Below, piece by piece: positions 1 to 8,540 of a stretch of 25,196 bases of DNA (the first letter of the stretch is position 1; each line of letters begins with the position of its first letter). This DNA is from Mycogone perniciosa (Eukaryota; Ascomycota; Sordariomycetes; Hypocreales; Hypocreaceae), in contig JAOALB010000292.1 in assembly GCA_025331125.1 (NCBI GenBank), positions 1 through 25,196 on the forward strand. The letters are read 5' to 3'. The notes under the pieces were generated by a model that was not told the origin of the DNA, made no database searches, and was given only the letters and a program-made list of their open reading frames with translations. The position numbers and the translations under genes were made by a program.

Positions 1-423
1 GCTACGGAGAGGACGCAGAGATACCTTGATATTACATAAGCCAATTGAACCGAGTCATAAGTATCCCGTCAATATATAGTTTGTAGCTACGTGAAGTCGC
101 ACGCTTATAGAGGCTGCTTGCATGTCGCTCGCCCAGAGGCAGAACGGCAGCAGAAAACAGTGCAGATTTGATTGGCCCATACCCTGTAGGCCAATCTGGC
201 TCGCCCTTGCCTTCGGCAGTTTCCCACTGTATTGTATTGTACCATAGATGGGAGCAATATGCTGCATTTGGGCCTTAGGGTCATGAATGGCTGCGGGTTA
301 CCGTACCTTGTGTAACTCTCCCCTGTAAAAATTCCCTCGCACTAGCAGCTGTTATGGTTTGCTAGCGCGGCGGGGTATTTTTGCAGGCTGGAGCACTTTT
401 GTCTTTTTTACAAGGGTCAGCAC
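1..423. other. Gene-free stretch at the window start
   Basis: No ORF with recognisable domains or coding character is visible on either strand. A GC-rich piece around 360-430 (GCGCGGCGGGGTATTTTTGC, then a T-rich run) borders the inverted-repeat arm that follows and may belong to the same repetitive element. I see no RNA gene here. Confidence 0.5.
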
Positions 424-565
424 CCCGCTTTCGTCCATAAGTACGGAGTACTCCGTAGACTTTCATATAAGCCAAAAGTCCATAAATGGACGTCTATATT
501 TGGGCTTTTAATGTAATTAGCCATAAGGCTACTTCGTAAAAGTCAACAAATAGACAAGGGTATAT
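424..565 (-). repeat. Left inverted arm made of ~60-bp degenerate units
   Basis: Read on the minus strand, this segment holds two units with the shape 'TGTCTATTTGTTGACTTTT..GCCTTATG...AAAAGCC..ATAGAC' followed by 'GTCCATTTATGGACTTTTGG..TTAT.TGAAAGT' and 'GGACGAAA..CGGGGTGC'. The same order of units is found on the plus strand at about 1377-1495, so the two arms form a long imperfect inverted repeat enclosing about 0.8 kb, including an independent MITE at 654-1113. The element is probably an old DNA transposon with subterminal repeats, later hit by the MITE. Its exact ends are not resolved. Confidence 0.6.
442..457. repeat. 16-bp perfect palindrome TACGGAGTACTCCGTA
   Basis: This palindrome is built from two copies of the 9-mer TACGGAGTA sharing the central TA. 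Single copies of the 9-mer occur at 2778-2786, 3289-3297, 3741-3749, 6135-6143, 16019-16027 and 17504-17512, all outside intact genes. Aligning the two inverted arms around it (424-565 versus 1377-1495) shows that this arm carries about 18 extra bases, essentially the palindrome, where the other arm reads straight through. It may be a transposon footprint, a very short mobile palindrome or a protein-binding site; which one is not known from sequence. Confidence 0.7.
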
Positions 566-653
566 AACGTCATCGCAATATATTCAGGTGAGGGCATTTA
601 GAAGATGGTAGTTTAGGGCCATTGTAGACTATGAAGCTTGGAACGTAGTGTTA

Positions 654-1113
654 CAGTAGAGTGCGAAATGAGTGTCCGCGATTTCTATAGATGGAAAGTT
701 TCTGGGCACAAACTATACCTCTTAGCTCCGTAGCCATACTTCTGTAAGCGCAGTCTAACCATACTTTCTTAATCTTTACCTAATGTATTATATAATACCC
801 ATCTCACTTTTGCTATATAGAGGGGAGCAGCAAGAAACAGCCGAAAGCGGCTTTAATCCCTTTATTAGTAGAAAAACTTTAGATCTATAAGTGCTATATT
901 GTTAAGTTACTGTTTCTGGCTTTTATGAATGAGAAAGATTAAAATCTTAATATAGAACATTAAAAAGCTATAAGTGGCCTTTGTTAGGTTAATATTAATG
1001 AATAACCCGATATGCGTTATTATGTAGTGCTGGCTACAGCAGGCAGCAGCCTGGTCCATGCTCAGAGAGTTTCTCAATATGCAAATTGCGGACACTTATT
1101 TCGAACTCTACTG
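654..1113. mobile_element. 460-bp MITE with ~35-bp TIRs and TA target duplication
   Basis: The left end starts CAGTAGAGTGCGAAATGAGT and the right end, reverse-complemented, starts CAGTAGAGTTCGAAATAAGT. About 30 of the first 35 bases agree. Each end abuts a TA (652-653 and 1114-1115), the target duplication of Tc1/mariner-type elements. There is no transposase ORF; the only ORF inside is 62 codons and has no coding character. This is therefore a non-autonomous, TA-inserting miniature element. It sits inside the larger inverted-repeat structure bounded by the arms at 424-565 and 1319-1680, so it is a nested insertion. Confidence 0.8.
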
Positions 1114-1318
1114 TACAGAATACAGGAGAATTGACTGGAATAGGAGCAGTACACCATGATTAAAGAAAGCGCTAGTATAAACCACATTCGGCCAGAAATG
1201 TCCTTGATTCAAGAACAAGCAAACAAAGAAGCTTGGACGCTAAACCTGATCGCTACTGTAGATAAAAGGGGATCATGAAGGTCCACCATGAGCGTCTATT
1301 TGTCCGCTTTAGCCGCAT

Positions 1319-1670
1319 TATCCATTTATTGACTTTTAGCCTTCTAAAGTGTTGCGCTAAAGTCTACAACAGACATTTGTCCACTTGTTGACTTTTAGCC
1401 TTATGGTGCATTGCGTTAAAAGCCTAGAAATAGACATTGTCCATTTGTTGACTTTTGGCCTTATGAAAGTATTGTGGACGAAAATCGGGTGCCGGTACCG
1501 CCGCAAAGGCGAGGTCTCTTGCAAGACAAAAATGGTATTCACTGAGATCCAAGAGCTCCATTTTCGGCCTTAGTGGTCATTACACCCCTAAGAACTCCAC
1601 ATTGTCTTCAGAGTCGTTTTACGCCAAGGGCCTAGAAGCAGACATTTATCCATTTTTGACTTTCTAGACA
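1319..1670 (+). repeat. Right arm: three tandem ~60-bp units plus a fourth partial unit
   Basis: Three head-to-tail units begin near 1321, 1378 and 1439. Each contains 'TCCAYTTRTTGACTTTTRGCCTT' and, in the first two, 'GTTGCGYTAAA...CTA...AGACAT'. A fourth fragment ('CCTAGAAGCAGACATTTATCCATTTTTGACTTT') lies at about 1630-1665 after a ~130-bp interruption. Units two and three match the left arm at 424-565 in inverse orientation and in the same order. Short ORFs on both strands here (about 60 codons) follow the repeat and are not genes. Confidence 0.65.
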
Positions 1671-1722
1671 CAGAGTTTGTTCTGTCTATATATTGACGAC
1701 AGAGGGGTAACAGAGGTCCACT

Positions 1723-1950
1723 TGTTGGGAAACTCAGTTACGTAGTCAGCTTGATCACTTTGCAGAAAATTGGGGCCTAGAATTTTGCTCAATTGCTCTG
1801 TCTTCCTGCTATCCTCATTCGATTCTCTTCCAGCCATTTTATCATAGAAACAGAACGCCGCGCGTTCTGTTTCACCTCACGTCAGATCACAGGTTCCCTT
1901 GCATACACATTTTTGCTTATTTCCAACAACTAGACAGACGTTATCCGACA
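1723..1950 (+). mobile_element. Solo LTR (Copia-type), left member of an inverted pair
   Basis: This 228-bp unit runs from TGTTGGGAAACTCAG to GTTATCCGACA, with the short inverted ends TGTTGG...CCGACA usual for Ty1/copia LTRs. It is nearly identical to the reverse complement of 2051-2278; I find only two differences near the ends. It is also about 93% like the LTR at 19667-19895, judged by eye. An internal hairpin (GAAACAGAACG...CGTTCTGTTTC) lies at its centre. Its immediate flanks are CCACT on the left and TCAGC on the right, which do not match as a target duplication. Confidence 0.75.
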
Positions 1951-2050
1951 TCAGCGCATTCGGCACCCACGATGCTCCATCTCCCAATTCGTCAGCAGCG
2001 ATACGAGGACACGAACCATTGTTGTCCGCAAACTTGTCTTTAGCCGCACC

Positions 2051-2278
2051 TGTCGGATAACGTCGGTCTAGTTGTTGGAAATAAGCAAAAATGTGTATGC
2101 AAGGGAACCTGTGATCTGACGTGAGGTGAAACAGAACGCGCGGCGTTCTGTTTCTATGATAAAATGGCTGGAAGAGAATCGAATGAGGATAGCAGGAAGA
2201 CAGAGCAATTGAGCAAAATTCTAGGCCCCAATTTTCTGCAAAGTGATCAAGCTGACTACGTAACTGAGTTTTCCAACA
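2051..2278 (-). mobile_element. Solo LTR (Copia-type), right member of an inverted pair
   Basis: On the minus strand it reads TGTTGGAAAACTCAG to CCGACA, 228 bp, the same family as 1723-1950 and 19667-19895. The flanks are GCACC on the left and GCTGA on the right. GCTGA is the exact reverse complement of the TCAGC just inside the left LTR, as expected if the ~100-bp spacer had been inverted after insertion. No internal retrotransposon sequence remains between the two LTRs. Confidence 0.75.
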
Positions 2279-2615
2279 GCTGAGCATACTTGCATATACC
2301 AACGTCCCATTTGAATGTCTCTTTATCGCGGCGGTGAGTTTCCACCGTAAGCTCATGCATACGGCAGATATCTTTTTCAGGCTTCTCGAGGGCGAGGGTG
2401 GATATTTGGGATCTCTTGCAAGGTCCATGCTTCAGGGTGGAACGATCTGTGGGGTATATGAAGTGTTTGAGCTCTCGGACGCGTAGCGGCAATGCGAACG
2501 GCGTGTTTTTCGATGTCGTTGGTTCTTCTGCTTCTTGAGAGAAAACAGAGGATAGGGATGGCGAAAGGGAGGGAGGGGGAGATGGAAATGGAGTTTTGAT
2601 TGATTTGGTGGACAT
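2256..2615 (-). CDS. Doubtful ORF, possibly a 5' gene fragment cut by the LTR
   Basis: A 119-codon minus-strand ORF starts at 2615 and runs into the LTR at 2278, so its last eight residues and its stop come from transposon sequence. The N-terminal third is Pro/Ser-rich (PFPSPPPSLSPSLSSVF) and the rest is Lys/Glu/Arg-rich and globular in composition. Most of it is not repeat sequence, so it could be the start of a real gene truncated by the insertion. I recognise no domain. A purine/pyrimidine-rich stretch (AAAGGGAGGGAGGGGGAGATGG on the plus strand) underlies the Pro/Ser run, so chance opening of the frame is equally possible. Confidence 0.2.
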   Translation of the reverse strand: MSTKSIKTPFPSPPPSLSPSLSSVFSQEAEEPTTSKNTPFALPLRVRELKHFIYPTDRSTLKHGPCKRSQISTLALEKPEKDICRMHELTVETHRRDKETFKWDVGICKYAQLLENSVT

Positions 2616-3847
2616 CCCGTTAGGGCAAAAGGACGTGCCGTGCTAGGTCTACTCTACACTATACATACTATTGTACAGTTGGGCTCCCTATACAGCATGT
2701 TATCGCCTCAGAGGGCATGTATCTTTAAGTATCCATCCCGTCAGCGGGACATGGAGACGCGAAGAGCTCGCTATTAATACTCCGTATATACTTAGTAATT
2801 AGTGGCTTAGGAAGCGTTGTTGTTTGTCGGACGGGGTTATGCCGCGTTAACACGTGACCGCATGTGACCTTTTGACTGACAGATCTAAGGGTTGAAACGC
2901 TCAAGCATCCACAGCATGATTGGAATAGAATCCCGGTCGGTATGAAATGAAGCCATGAATCAAAGAGAGAAAAATATGAAGGGCGTATTCAAGAAGAGAG
3001 GAGAGGGGAGAGGGGGATTCATCCATGAGTATACCCCCTCTCCTTTCTTCCTCTCCAGACTTTCCGTCCTTCCAAGTCAATCCTCTCTACCTATTTCATT
3101 TTCCATCCGGGGAAAAAATAATAATGACTGCGTCAATGGGGGTGGGTGATTTCCTAGAGCCTTCTGATGGTGCTCTTGAACTCTATCACGTCTTGGCCGC
3201 TAATGCTAAGAGTTCCGAACCACCTGAAGGGCAGTTTTCAGATATTGAACGGATTGAACATGGTTTCCTTTCCCTTTTCCCCATTCTTTACGGAGTACCG
3301 AGAAAAGAATGAGACACGGCCCCCTTGTAGCCATCACTCATATCAAAGCATCGACCCGCCCAGAATAGGTATGGATCGCAGTTAATACTATGGCTGGTGC
3401 TATCGTCAGTCCCTTGGTAGAAGGGGCATGGAACTTGTCAAACCATTGTGCTAAGCCAGCAAAAGTGAAGTGTACATCTCGGCAATTGTAGCTATTGACA
3501 GAACTTATCCCCCCTTATCATAGACAGCATCCACACATTAACACCCCAGTTAAGTGAAGATGAGCAGACGGTATGCATCTACGCGATTCACGTGGTGGTA
3601 TCACTGTTAGCACATGGCTGGCTACCTTGTGGGCTACGGGATTGAAAACGCTCGTATTGAATGTAACAATGTACAATATAAGCTGTAGAATTTAAGAATG
3701 AACAATAGGGGAATGTAAGAATGTACATCGATACAATATATACTCCGTAGAGGGCAGAGTGTCTCTCTATCCAACCCCTTATCCAGGCACTAGTTTCCCT
3801 TCTACGAGTAACCGTTCTTGACGCAAGGGATCGGCACGCGCAGTCTC
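2616..3847. other. Intergenic region with short doubtful ORFs and repeats
   Basis: No confident gene. A plus-strand ORF from 3124 to 3312 (63 codons, MTASMGVGDFLEPSDGALEL...) has a codon-like composition and could be a fragment of a lost gene, but it shows no domain. A small hairpin is present at about 3014-3041 (GAGAGGGGG / CCCCCTCTC around a 17-nt loop). TACGGAGTA motifs occur at 2778, 3289 and 3741. A ~45-bp piece near 3451-3495 resembles 6665-6710. The stretch 3650-3847 is the 3' flank of the secreted-protein gene. Confidence 0.4.
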
Positions 3848-5143
3848 TCAAGTTAAGTGCGAAGGGGTTGCAGACCAAGCACTGTAGGCGATCCAATTGT
3901 TCTGGTAAGCTGCGCATGCCATGTTCTGTGCCCCTGTGCTGCATCCAATGGAATAGACGCCTTGTGCGGGAGCAGATGTATAGCTAGGACCGTCCTTGCC
4001 GTGACACTGAGTTGCGCCGCAGCCAGAGAAACACGACTGTCGGTACAGATAGCCTGAGCCAATCCTTTGCTGCGCCCAAATCTGCCCAACGCTGTTTCCG
4101 GGAACATTGCAGGTGTAGATGAAATTCTCCGAGTATGATTCGGTAATGGTGAATGTAAACGATGCAGAAAATGAAGACTTAACGGGAGACCAGCCCCAGT
4201 TCCATGACTCGGCATAAGCCATGCTGAAACCAACATTGAAGGTCTGGGAACCACCACTAGGGTTTTTACCAGTCCAGAGGCAGGCACTGATTGGCAGCCA
4301 GTTTCCCCACATAGCCCACATGCCCTCTCCCCAGAAACTGTAAAAGCCATATGGAAAACACGCATACTGACGATCCTGCAGCTTGTCGTTGCTAATGGGT
4401 GCATTTGGCTTGATAGTCGTTGTGTCGACAATCGTATGAAGGTCTTCGTGGTAAATGAAGTGTGGAAGGGTGTGGTTATTCCAGACTGCCTCATCCAAGC
4501 TGCTGGTGTTGTAGACTTTGAGCTTGATGTTATCCAAAACGGATCTCTTATCACTCCAGTCCACGGCGGGACCGGCGCTGGCAATATCTCTCGCAGCATG
4601 CTTGTGGTCAATCTCCTGAGGTTCGGGCTTGGTGCAAGGGTCAAACCTATTAATACATTTCTTATCCCCATACACTGTAAGTGTAAGATTCTTGGATCCA
4701 CCAAGGCTGTTAATATACTCTCCGATAAGGATAGATTGGTCAAGAGTATGATTTGCCACAATCAGCATTTCGCTGACAAGTCGGGTCCAAACAGCAGCAT
4801 CTGAGGAGCTGTGGCGGTTATACCCCGAAGAGTAATCCAGAGACAGGGTATAAGTGTTGGATCCAATAGAAAGAGGGCTTGCGTTCTTATAACCGCGGGT
4901 AGTCGTAGTTTTGGGAATAAGCTTATCAAGTTGTGCTCCAAAATACTTCGTGATTTGCCCAAAGTCGGCGTGACTCCAGGACCCAGTACAGCCACAGTTC
5001 TTTTCTGTAAACACCTGATTGATGTGCAACTTGCTTTGGCTGTTCTTTCCATAAAAGTATTTATTTTCATCGGTCGCTGGAGCTGTAGCTGAAACTGTGG
5101 TTGCGGTCAGGCCGAACAGCCAAAGGAATTTGGAGTGAACCAT
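3848..5143 (-). CDS. Secreted cysteine-rich protein of unknown function (431 aa)
   Basis: An uninterrupted, intronless ORF. Residues 1-19 form a signal peptide (hydrophobic FLWLFGL core, likely cleavage VSA-TA). The mature protein has 12 cysteines (50, 52, 163, 170, 262, 288, 345, 371, 375, 380, 401, 410), an even number consistent with disulfides, and N-glycosylation sequons at N87, N131, N152, N212 and N223, so it is very likely extracellular. The middle has a Trp/Tyr-rich block (about 260-295, FYSFWGEGMWAMWGNW). The C-terminal half alternates Ser/Thr and aromatic residues (SFSASFTFTITESYSE, 324-339) as in secreted all-beta domains of ascomycete proteins. The ATG context ACAATGG is favourable. 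A 302-codon ORF in another minus frame (3853-4761) and several plus-strand ORFs are shadows. I do not recognise the family; a host- or competitor-facing secreted protein is only inference. Confidence 0.85.
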   Translation of the reverse strand: MVHSKFLWLFGLTATTVSATAPATDENKYFYGKNSQSKLHINQVFTEKNCGCTGSWSHADFGQITKYFGAQLDKLIPKTTTTRGYKNASPLSIGSNTYTLSLDYSSGYNRHSSSDAAVWTRLVSEMLIVANHTLDQSILIGEYINSLGGSKNLTLTVYGDKKCINRFDPCTKPEPQEIDHKHAARDIASAGPAVDWSDKRSVLDNIKLKVYNTSSLDEAVWNNHTLPHFIYHEDLHTIVDTTTIKPNAPISNDKLQDRQYACFPYGFYSFWGEGMWAMWGNWLPISACLWTGKNPSGGSQTFNVGFSMAYAESWNWGWSPVKSSFSASFTFTITESYSENFIYTCNVPGNSVGQIWAQQRIGSGYLYRQSCFSGCGATQCHGKDGPSYTSAPAQGVYSIGCSTGAQNMACAAYQNNWIAYSAWSATPSHLT

Positions 5144-7391
5144 TGTTGTAAGTTCAAACCCAATTCAAGGGATTTCTTTTTCAAGAGAGATAATACACCT
5201 GGTAGAGAGGGATGAGGGAAGGTGAGGAGGAAGATAAGCTCTGGACGACAACGTCTCTTATGTATTCGTCAAGGTGATAAATATTCGTTGGAGTTCTTGA
5301 TCTCTTATCTAACTGTGTATGCTCGTATCGGATTGATCGACTGCTGGATAAGCTCCACGGAACTTCACTGCCATGTAGATCACCGCATGGCTACATTCGC
5401 AGGGATTCAGTAGGCAATTCCGGGGGACAAGCAATCCTAATCATCTCATTACAAGCCAATAGGCTGGGGCATCTGCAGGTGCCGATAGTAGAAGTTGGCC
5501 AATTACTCCACGGGCACTCAAGATCTTGAGCTAGCGGCAATAACGTTGCCCTGAATACAAGCATGTAGAAATTATCTGCGGCAGTTGCTGTAACACAGGG
5601 CAGGATTTACACGCCCGATTAAGCGTAGAAATGAGTCTGTGGGGTTTGCTGTAACCAAGGGCGTATTTGCACTTCTGAAGAGACTTAGCTTAGCTTTGCT
5701 TTCTCTTGAGGATTCAATAATAACTGCGGGCCTACGATCCATCGTGCTCCAACATCAATGACCAATGACTTAGTCACGCTTGTCTTCACCTTGAAGTATA
5801 ATAAAATTCTACCAAGCTCAAAAAGTGTCACAAAGTTGAGTAATCCTCTTACCGGAAAATGCACGCGGGGTGAAGTATAGCAGCTTGAACAGCTCAATAT
5901 CAGCATAGCTATAATAATAACTCTGGAAAGAGCCACCAATCGGCAAATTTTCCATGTCTGTGTAGGCTAATAAATAATGACCCGCTAGTGTGGACCTAGG
6001 AAGTATGCAGTGGCATTATTTGATCCTTGCGCAAGGGGACGCAAAGCGCGGATACGAGCAACAACATGTGAGAAACTGACTGACAGATCTGACAGAATAT
6101 ACGACCCTACCAACTGGGCCATATGGCCCCGATATACGGAGTAATAGATGAAAGATAATGAGTCCCAAAGAATACAGTCTCGAGATATTGAGAATGGTGA
6201 AGCAAATAATTAAGAAATGGGGTAGAGACATTAGTATAGTTGCGAATAGACCAAAAGTAGTAATATAGAAACTTGGGGTTACAATACCTAATACAGCCGA
6301 TGTAATCATCCTTTAACATGAAAATCTGTTATTTTGTAGAGAGTCTTGGCTTGTTTAAGCTTACGTATCTACACAAGGAATAATTCCATCGCAGTACTAT
6401 CTATGATTTTACGACAGTGGGGTAACAAAGTTTCGTGATGGAATATCGCCATCGCGTTATCTATGCAGGCTGGCTTAATACAACACCTGCAGTAGTTTTT
6501 GGGGCGCGCGGGCTTTCTAATCGCATGCGTGTCGGATATGGGGTCTATCGAATCCAAACAAGGTCTCGATTCCCAGAGTGTGAAACCGAAAAATAACTAC
6601 ACATTGGGCAGTACCGGTGACGAATAGTTTCACAATTTGAATAGGTAATGTTGAACTGTTGCCCCAGGCCAGCAAAAGTGAAGCGTGTACCTCGGTAACT
6701 GTAGCAGATGGCGTGGTATATTCGCTGTGTGATAAACACACTGGTTGGTTTTGCAAGAACCACAGTTGTAGAAAACTACGCAACACCTCATTCACATCTA
6801 TCTATAATACATCGTCCTATTGCCTCTGTTCACCAATTCCTACTAATCCTATCGCAAATAATTTCGGTTGAAACAACCGCCATAACCCCGAGATTCATTC
6901 ACAGACTGCCTCAAGAAAGGGACGCTCGTTAATAACACGCAGTACGTTTCCACCACAGAGCAGACAAGAGGATCAACAGCAGCGGCGAGCAATCTACCTT
7001 GAGCCCGTGGAATTCACCGTTCTCAAGATCTTAAGCACGTCATCGACCTCCATCCGCAACTACGCACGGTGCTATACAACCCCGCCCGTCGCATACTCGC
7101 CGAGCATCGTAGCCCCATACGAGTGAGAGAAACTGGCATGATTTCATATTATCTGGTGTTCGTGAGAGTGGCGTTGGTGATGGTGGAGTTGGTGGATGCG
7201 GACATCTTAACTTGTTGCGTTTGATTGGGTAGATTGGAAGAGGATTTAAATTCATTGCCTGTATTGGGTGGGTCATATGTTTCTAGCTCTCTTATCAGAG
7301 GGTAAGTTTTCAATTGAGAAGTATCTCATAAGCCAGCCTCTTCTTTCCTTCCTTCTTTGACCCACCTGTCATCGGGTATCTCGGATCTTGA
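5144..7391. other. Gene-poor region with small repeats
   Basis: The first ~90 bp are the pyrimidine-rich (on the minus strand) 5' flank of the secreted-protein gene. Short ORFs at 5222-5413, 5685-5939, 6016-6319, 6369-6932 and 7040-7276 show no signal, domain or coding character. Recognisable items are a 60-bp direct duplication (5565-5672), a MITE-end-like sequence near 6006-6027 (TGGCATTATTTGATCC) shared with 16035-16387, a TACGGAGTA motif at 6135, and a dispersed piece at 6665-6710 similar to 3451-3495. Otherwise I see nothing. Confidence 0.4.
5565..5672 (+). repeat. Two diverged direct copies of a ~48-bp unit, 60-bp period
   Basis: Copies begin at 5565 and 5625, both starting GTAGAAAT and sharing 'TTGCTGTAAC.. 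AGGGC..ATTT.CAC'. The similarity is clear in the second half and weaker in the middle, where an indel is needed. This is an old local duplication with no evident function. Confidence 0.45.
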
Positions 7392-7750
7392 TTAATAGTC
7401 ACAATAATCGGGGGTCATGTGGTGGGCCGGGATAAAGTCGTGTGCTTGATAAGGTGTAGATGGGACTGTGGTTCGCCACCTATCCTCCTGGTGATCGTGC
7501 TTGCCACAGTTTTTGCATCTCGGGGTCCTAGTGCACCCTCTGGGGTTGTGGTATCCCAGGCACCGGCCGCACTGGACGATCTTGTCCTTTCTGATCCTGA
7601 GTTCGGCAGGGGCGGAGATGTTGAAGAGCCTGAAGCCTGCCCGTACGTCCTCTTTAAATGACACAAACCAGCTGCACGTGTCCAGGGTTTCGCCAAAAGG
7701 TGCCTTCTAGCAGAACACCGGTAATGACTTGGCCCGTGCCTGGTCCTGCG
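7392..7750 (-). pseudogene. LINE (Tad-like) ORF1 fragment with CCHC zinc knuckle
   Basis: On the minus strand an interrupted frame (one stop near 7710) reads through 'FKEDVRAGFRLFNISAPAEL' into a zinc-knuckle segment, CGRCLGYHNPRGCTRTPRC then CKNCGKHDHQED. This spacing of Cys/His pairs is typical of the nucleic-acid-binding gag-like ORF1 of fungal Tad-clade non-LTR retrotransposons. After the first knuckles the frame degenerates (a second knuckle is suggested in another frame at about 7440-7470) and ends at a stop near 7392. The fragment lacks the N-terminal part of ORF1, so it cannot be functional. Confidence 0.7.
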
Positions 7751-7762
7751 CCTCTTTTAGGA

Positions 7763-7930
7763 CTAGTGTATCTGTAGGATGCGGGACATGGTAGCCGTAA
7801 ACAGCTGCCATGCCGTAGATGGGGATATATTCCTCAATCGTTTCAGCTCCATCGCGGCTCGTAGGCCCTTGGAGGCTGCTTCCGCAATATGCTCCTTGTA
7901 CATGGCCACATCAACAAGAATAAGCCGAAG
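7763..7930 (-). pseudogene. LINE (Tad-like) reverse-transcriptase ORF2 fragment
   Basis: The minus-strand frame contains 'MYKEHIAEAASKGLRAAMEL' and 'KRLRNISPSTAWQLFTATMS'. This is the conserved region downstream of the RT fingers/palm in fungal Tad-like ORF2 proteins (usual form YKEHI..AA.KGL.AAMALKRLR.L.P..ARQLF.ATV). The ORF extends to 8104, but that upstream part is low-complexity (Leu/Pro/Arg-rich) and does not match the family. On the minus strand this ORF2 piece lies 5' of the ORF1 piece, the reverse of the normal LINE order, so the two are rearranged fragments or come from two copies. Confidence 0.65.
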
Positions 7931-8130
7931 AGGAAGATTATCAAGACCTTCAGGGAGAGGGAGACTAAACCTTCTAAGACGAGGGAGGCTAAATCTCTCG
8001 AGATCGGGGCCCACTAGAAGGAGAATGAGCCAATAGAGGGGAAGGAATGGAAGGGGATTCGGGCTGAGGGCCAGCCTGTTATTGTAGATGTGTTGTCCCA
8101 CCAACGTCTGTGGAAGGGAATATGCATCCC

Positions 8131-8540
8131 TTTTCTCTTACTCATATCATTGACCATTTACAAGATAAGGCTGAGTGCTTGCTTATGAGTGGAGCTGGGA
8201 GGTTCTTTTTGTTGTCTTTCTACGGTCCAATTAATGCTAGTCCTAGCCATATGATTTACTTACTTTTCAGGGCAAGTGTTTAAGTATTCTGTAGAGCGGG
8301 GCGCTATAGGCTTTGTTGGCGGGACGGAGTCAGAAATTGGCTGGTATAGCAGTTTAAGGCTTTCTATGTAGGATTCTCCTGTAAGTAACACAACTTACAT
8401 TTGCCTTATATGTATATATATACAGACTAACTCTACGTTATATGCATCTAATAAGATACATACAATACAATTTATTAAGGCCCGGCAGATACACTGAAAG
8501 GGCAAAGCTGACTATGTAGCTGTGTTTTCCAATCCTAGTT
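8131..8540. other. Intergenic; possible degraded LTR end on the minus strand
   Basis: No gene is visible. Read on the minus strand from about 8536, the sequence 'TTGGAAAACACAGCTACATA' followed by 'GTCAGCTTTG' resembles the start of the Copia-type LTRs at 1723, 2051 and 19667 (TGTTGGAAAACTCAGTTACG..GTCAGCTTGATCAC). The similarity does not continue inward, so it could be a related, diverged LTR or a coincidence. Confidence 0.25.

Noticed and set aside
1319..1670. Regular ~60-bp repeats resembling a CRISPR array
   Set aside because: The units are contiguous, diverged and lack unique spacers; the matching inverted arm at 424-565 identifies them as transposon subterminal repeats in a eukaryotic genome.
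1877..2428. 183-codon minus-strand ORF
   Set aside because: It reads through both LTRs of the inverted pair and the spacer; it is transposon sequence without coding character.
3853..4761. 302-codon minus-strand ORF overlapping the secreted-protein gene
   Set aside because: It lies in another frame of the same strand within a gene that has a signal peptide, sequons and paired cysteines; its own product has no coherent features.
2873..6091. Shared 14-mer TGACTGACAGATCT at 2873 and 6078
   Set aside because: The match does not extend on either side; probably chance or a trivial remnant.
6540..6600. Sequence with TCGAATCC/GATTCCC resembling a tRNA T-arm
   Set aside because: No acceptor stem or anticodon arm can be paired around it. 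I found no convincing tRNA or rRNA gene in the window.
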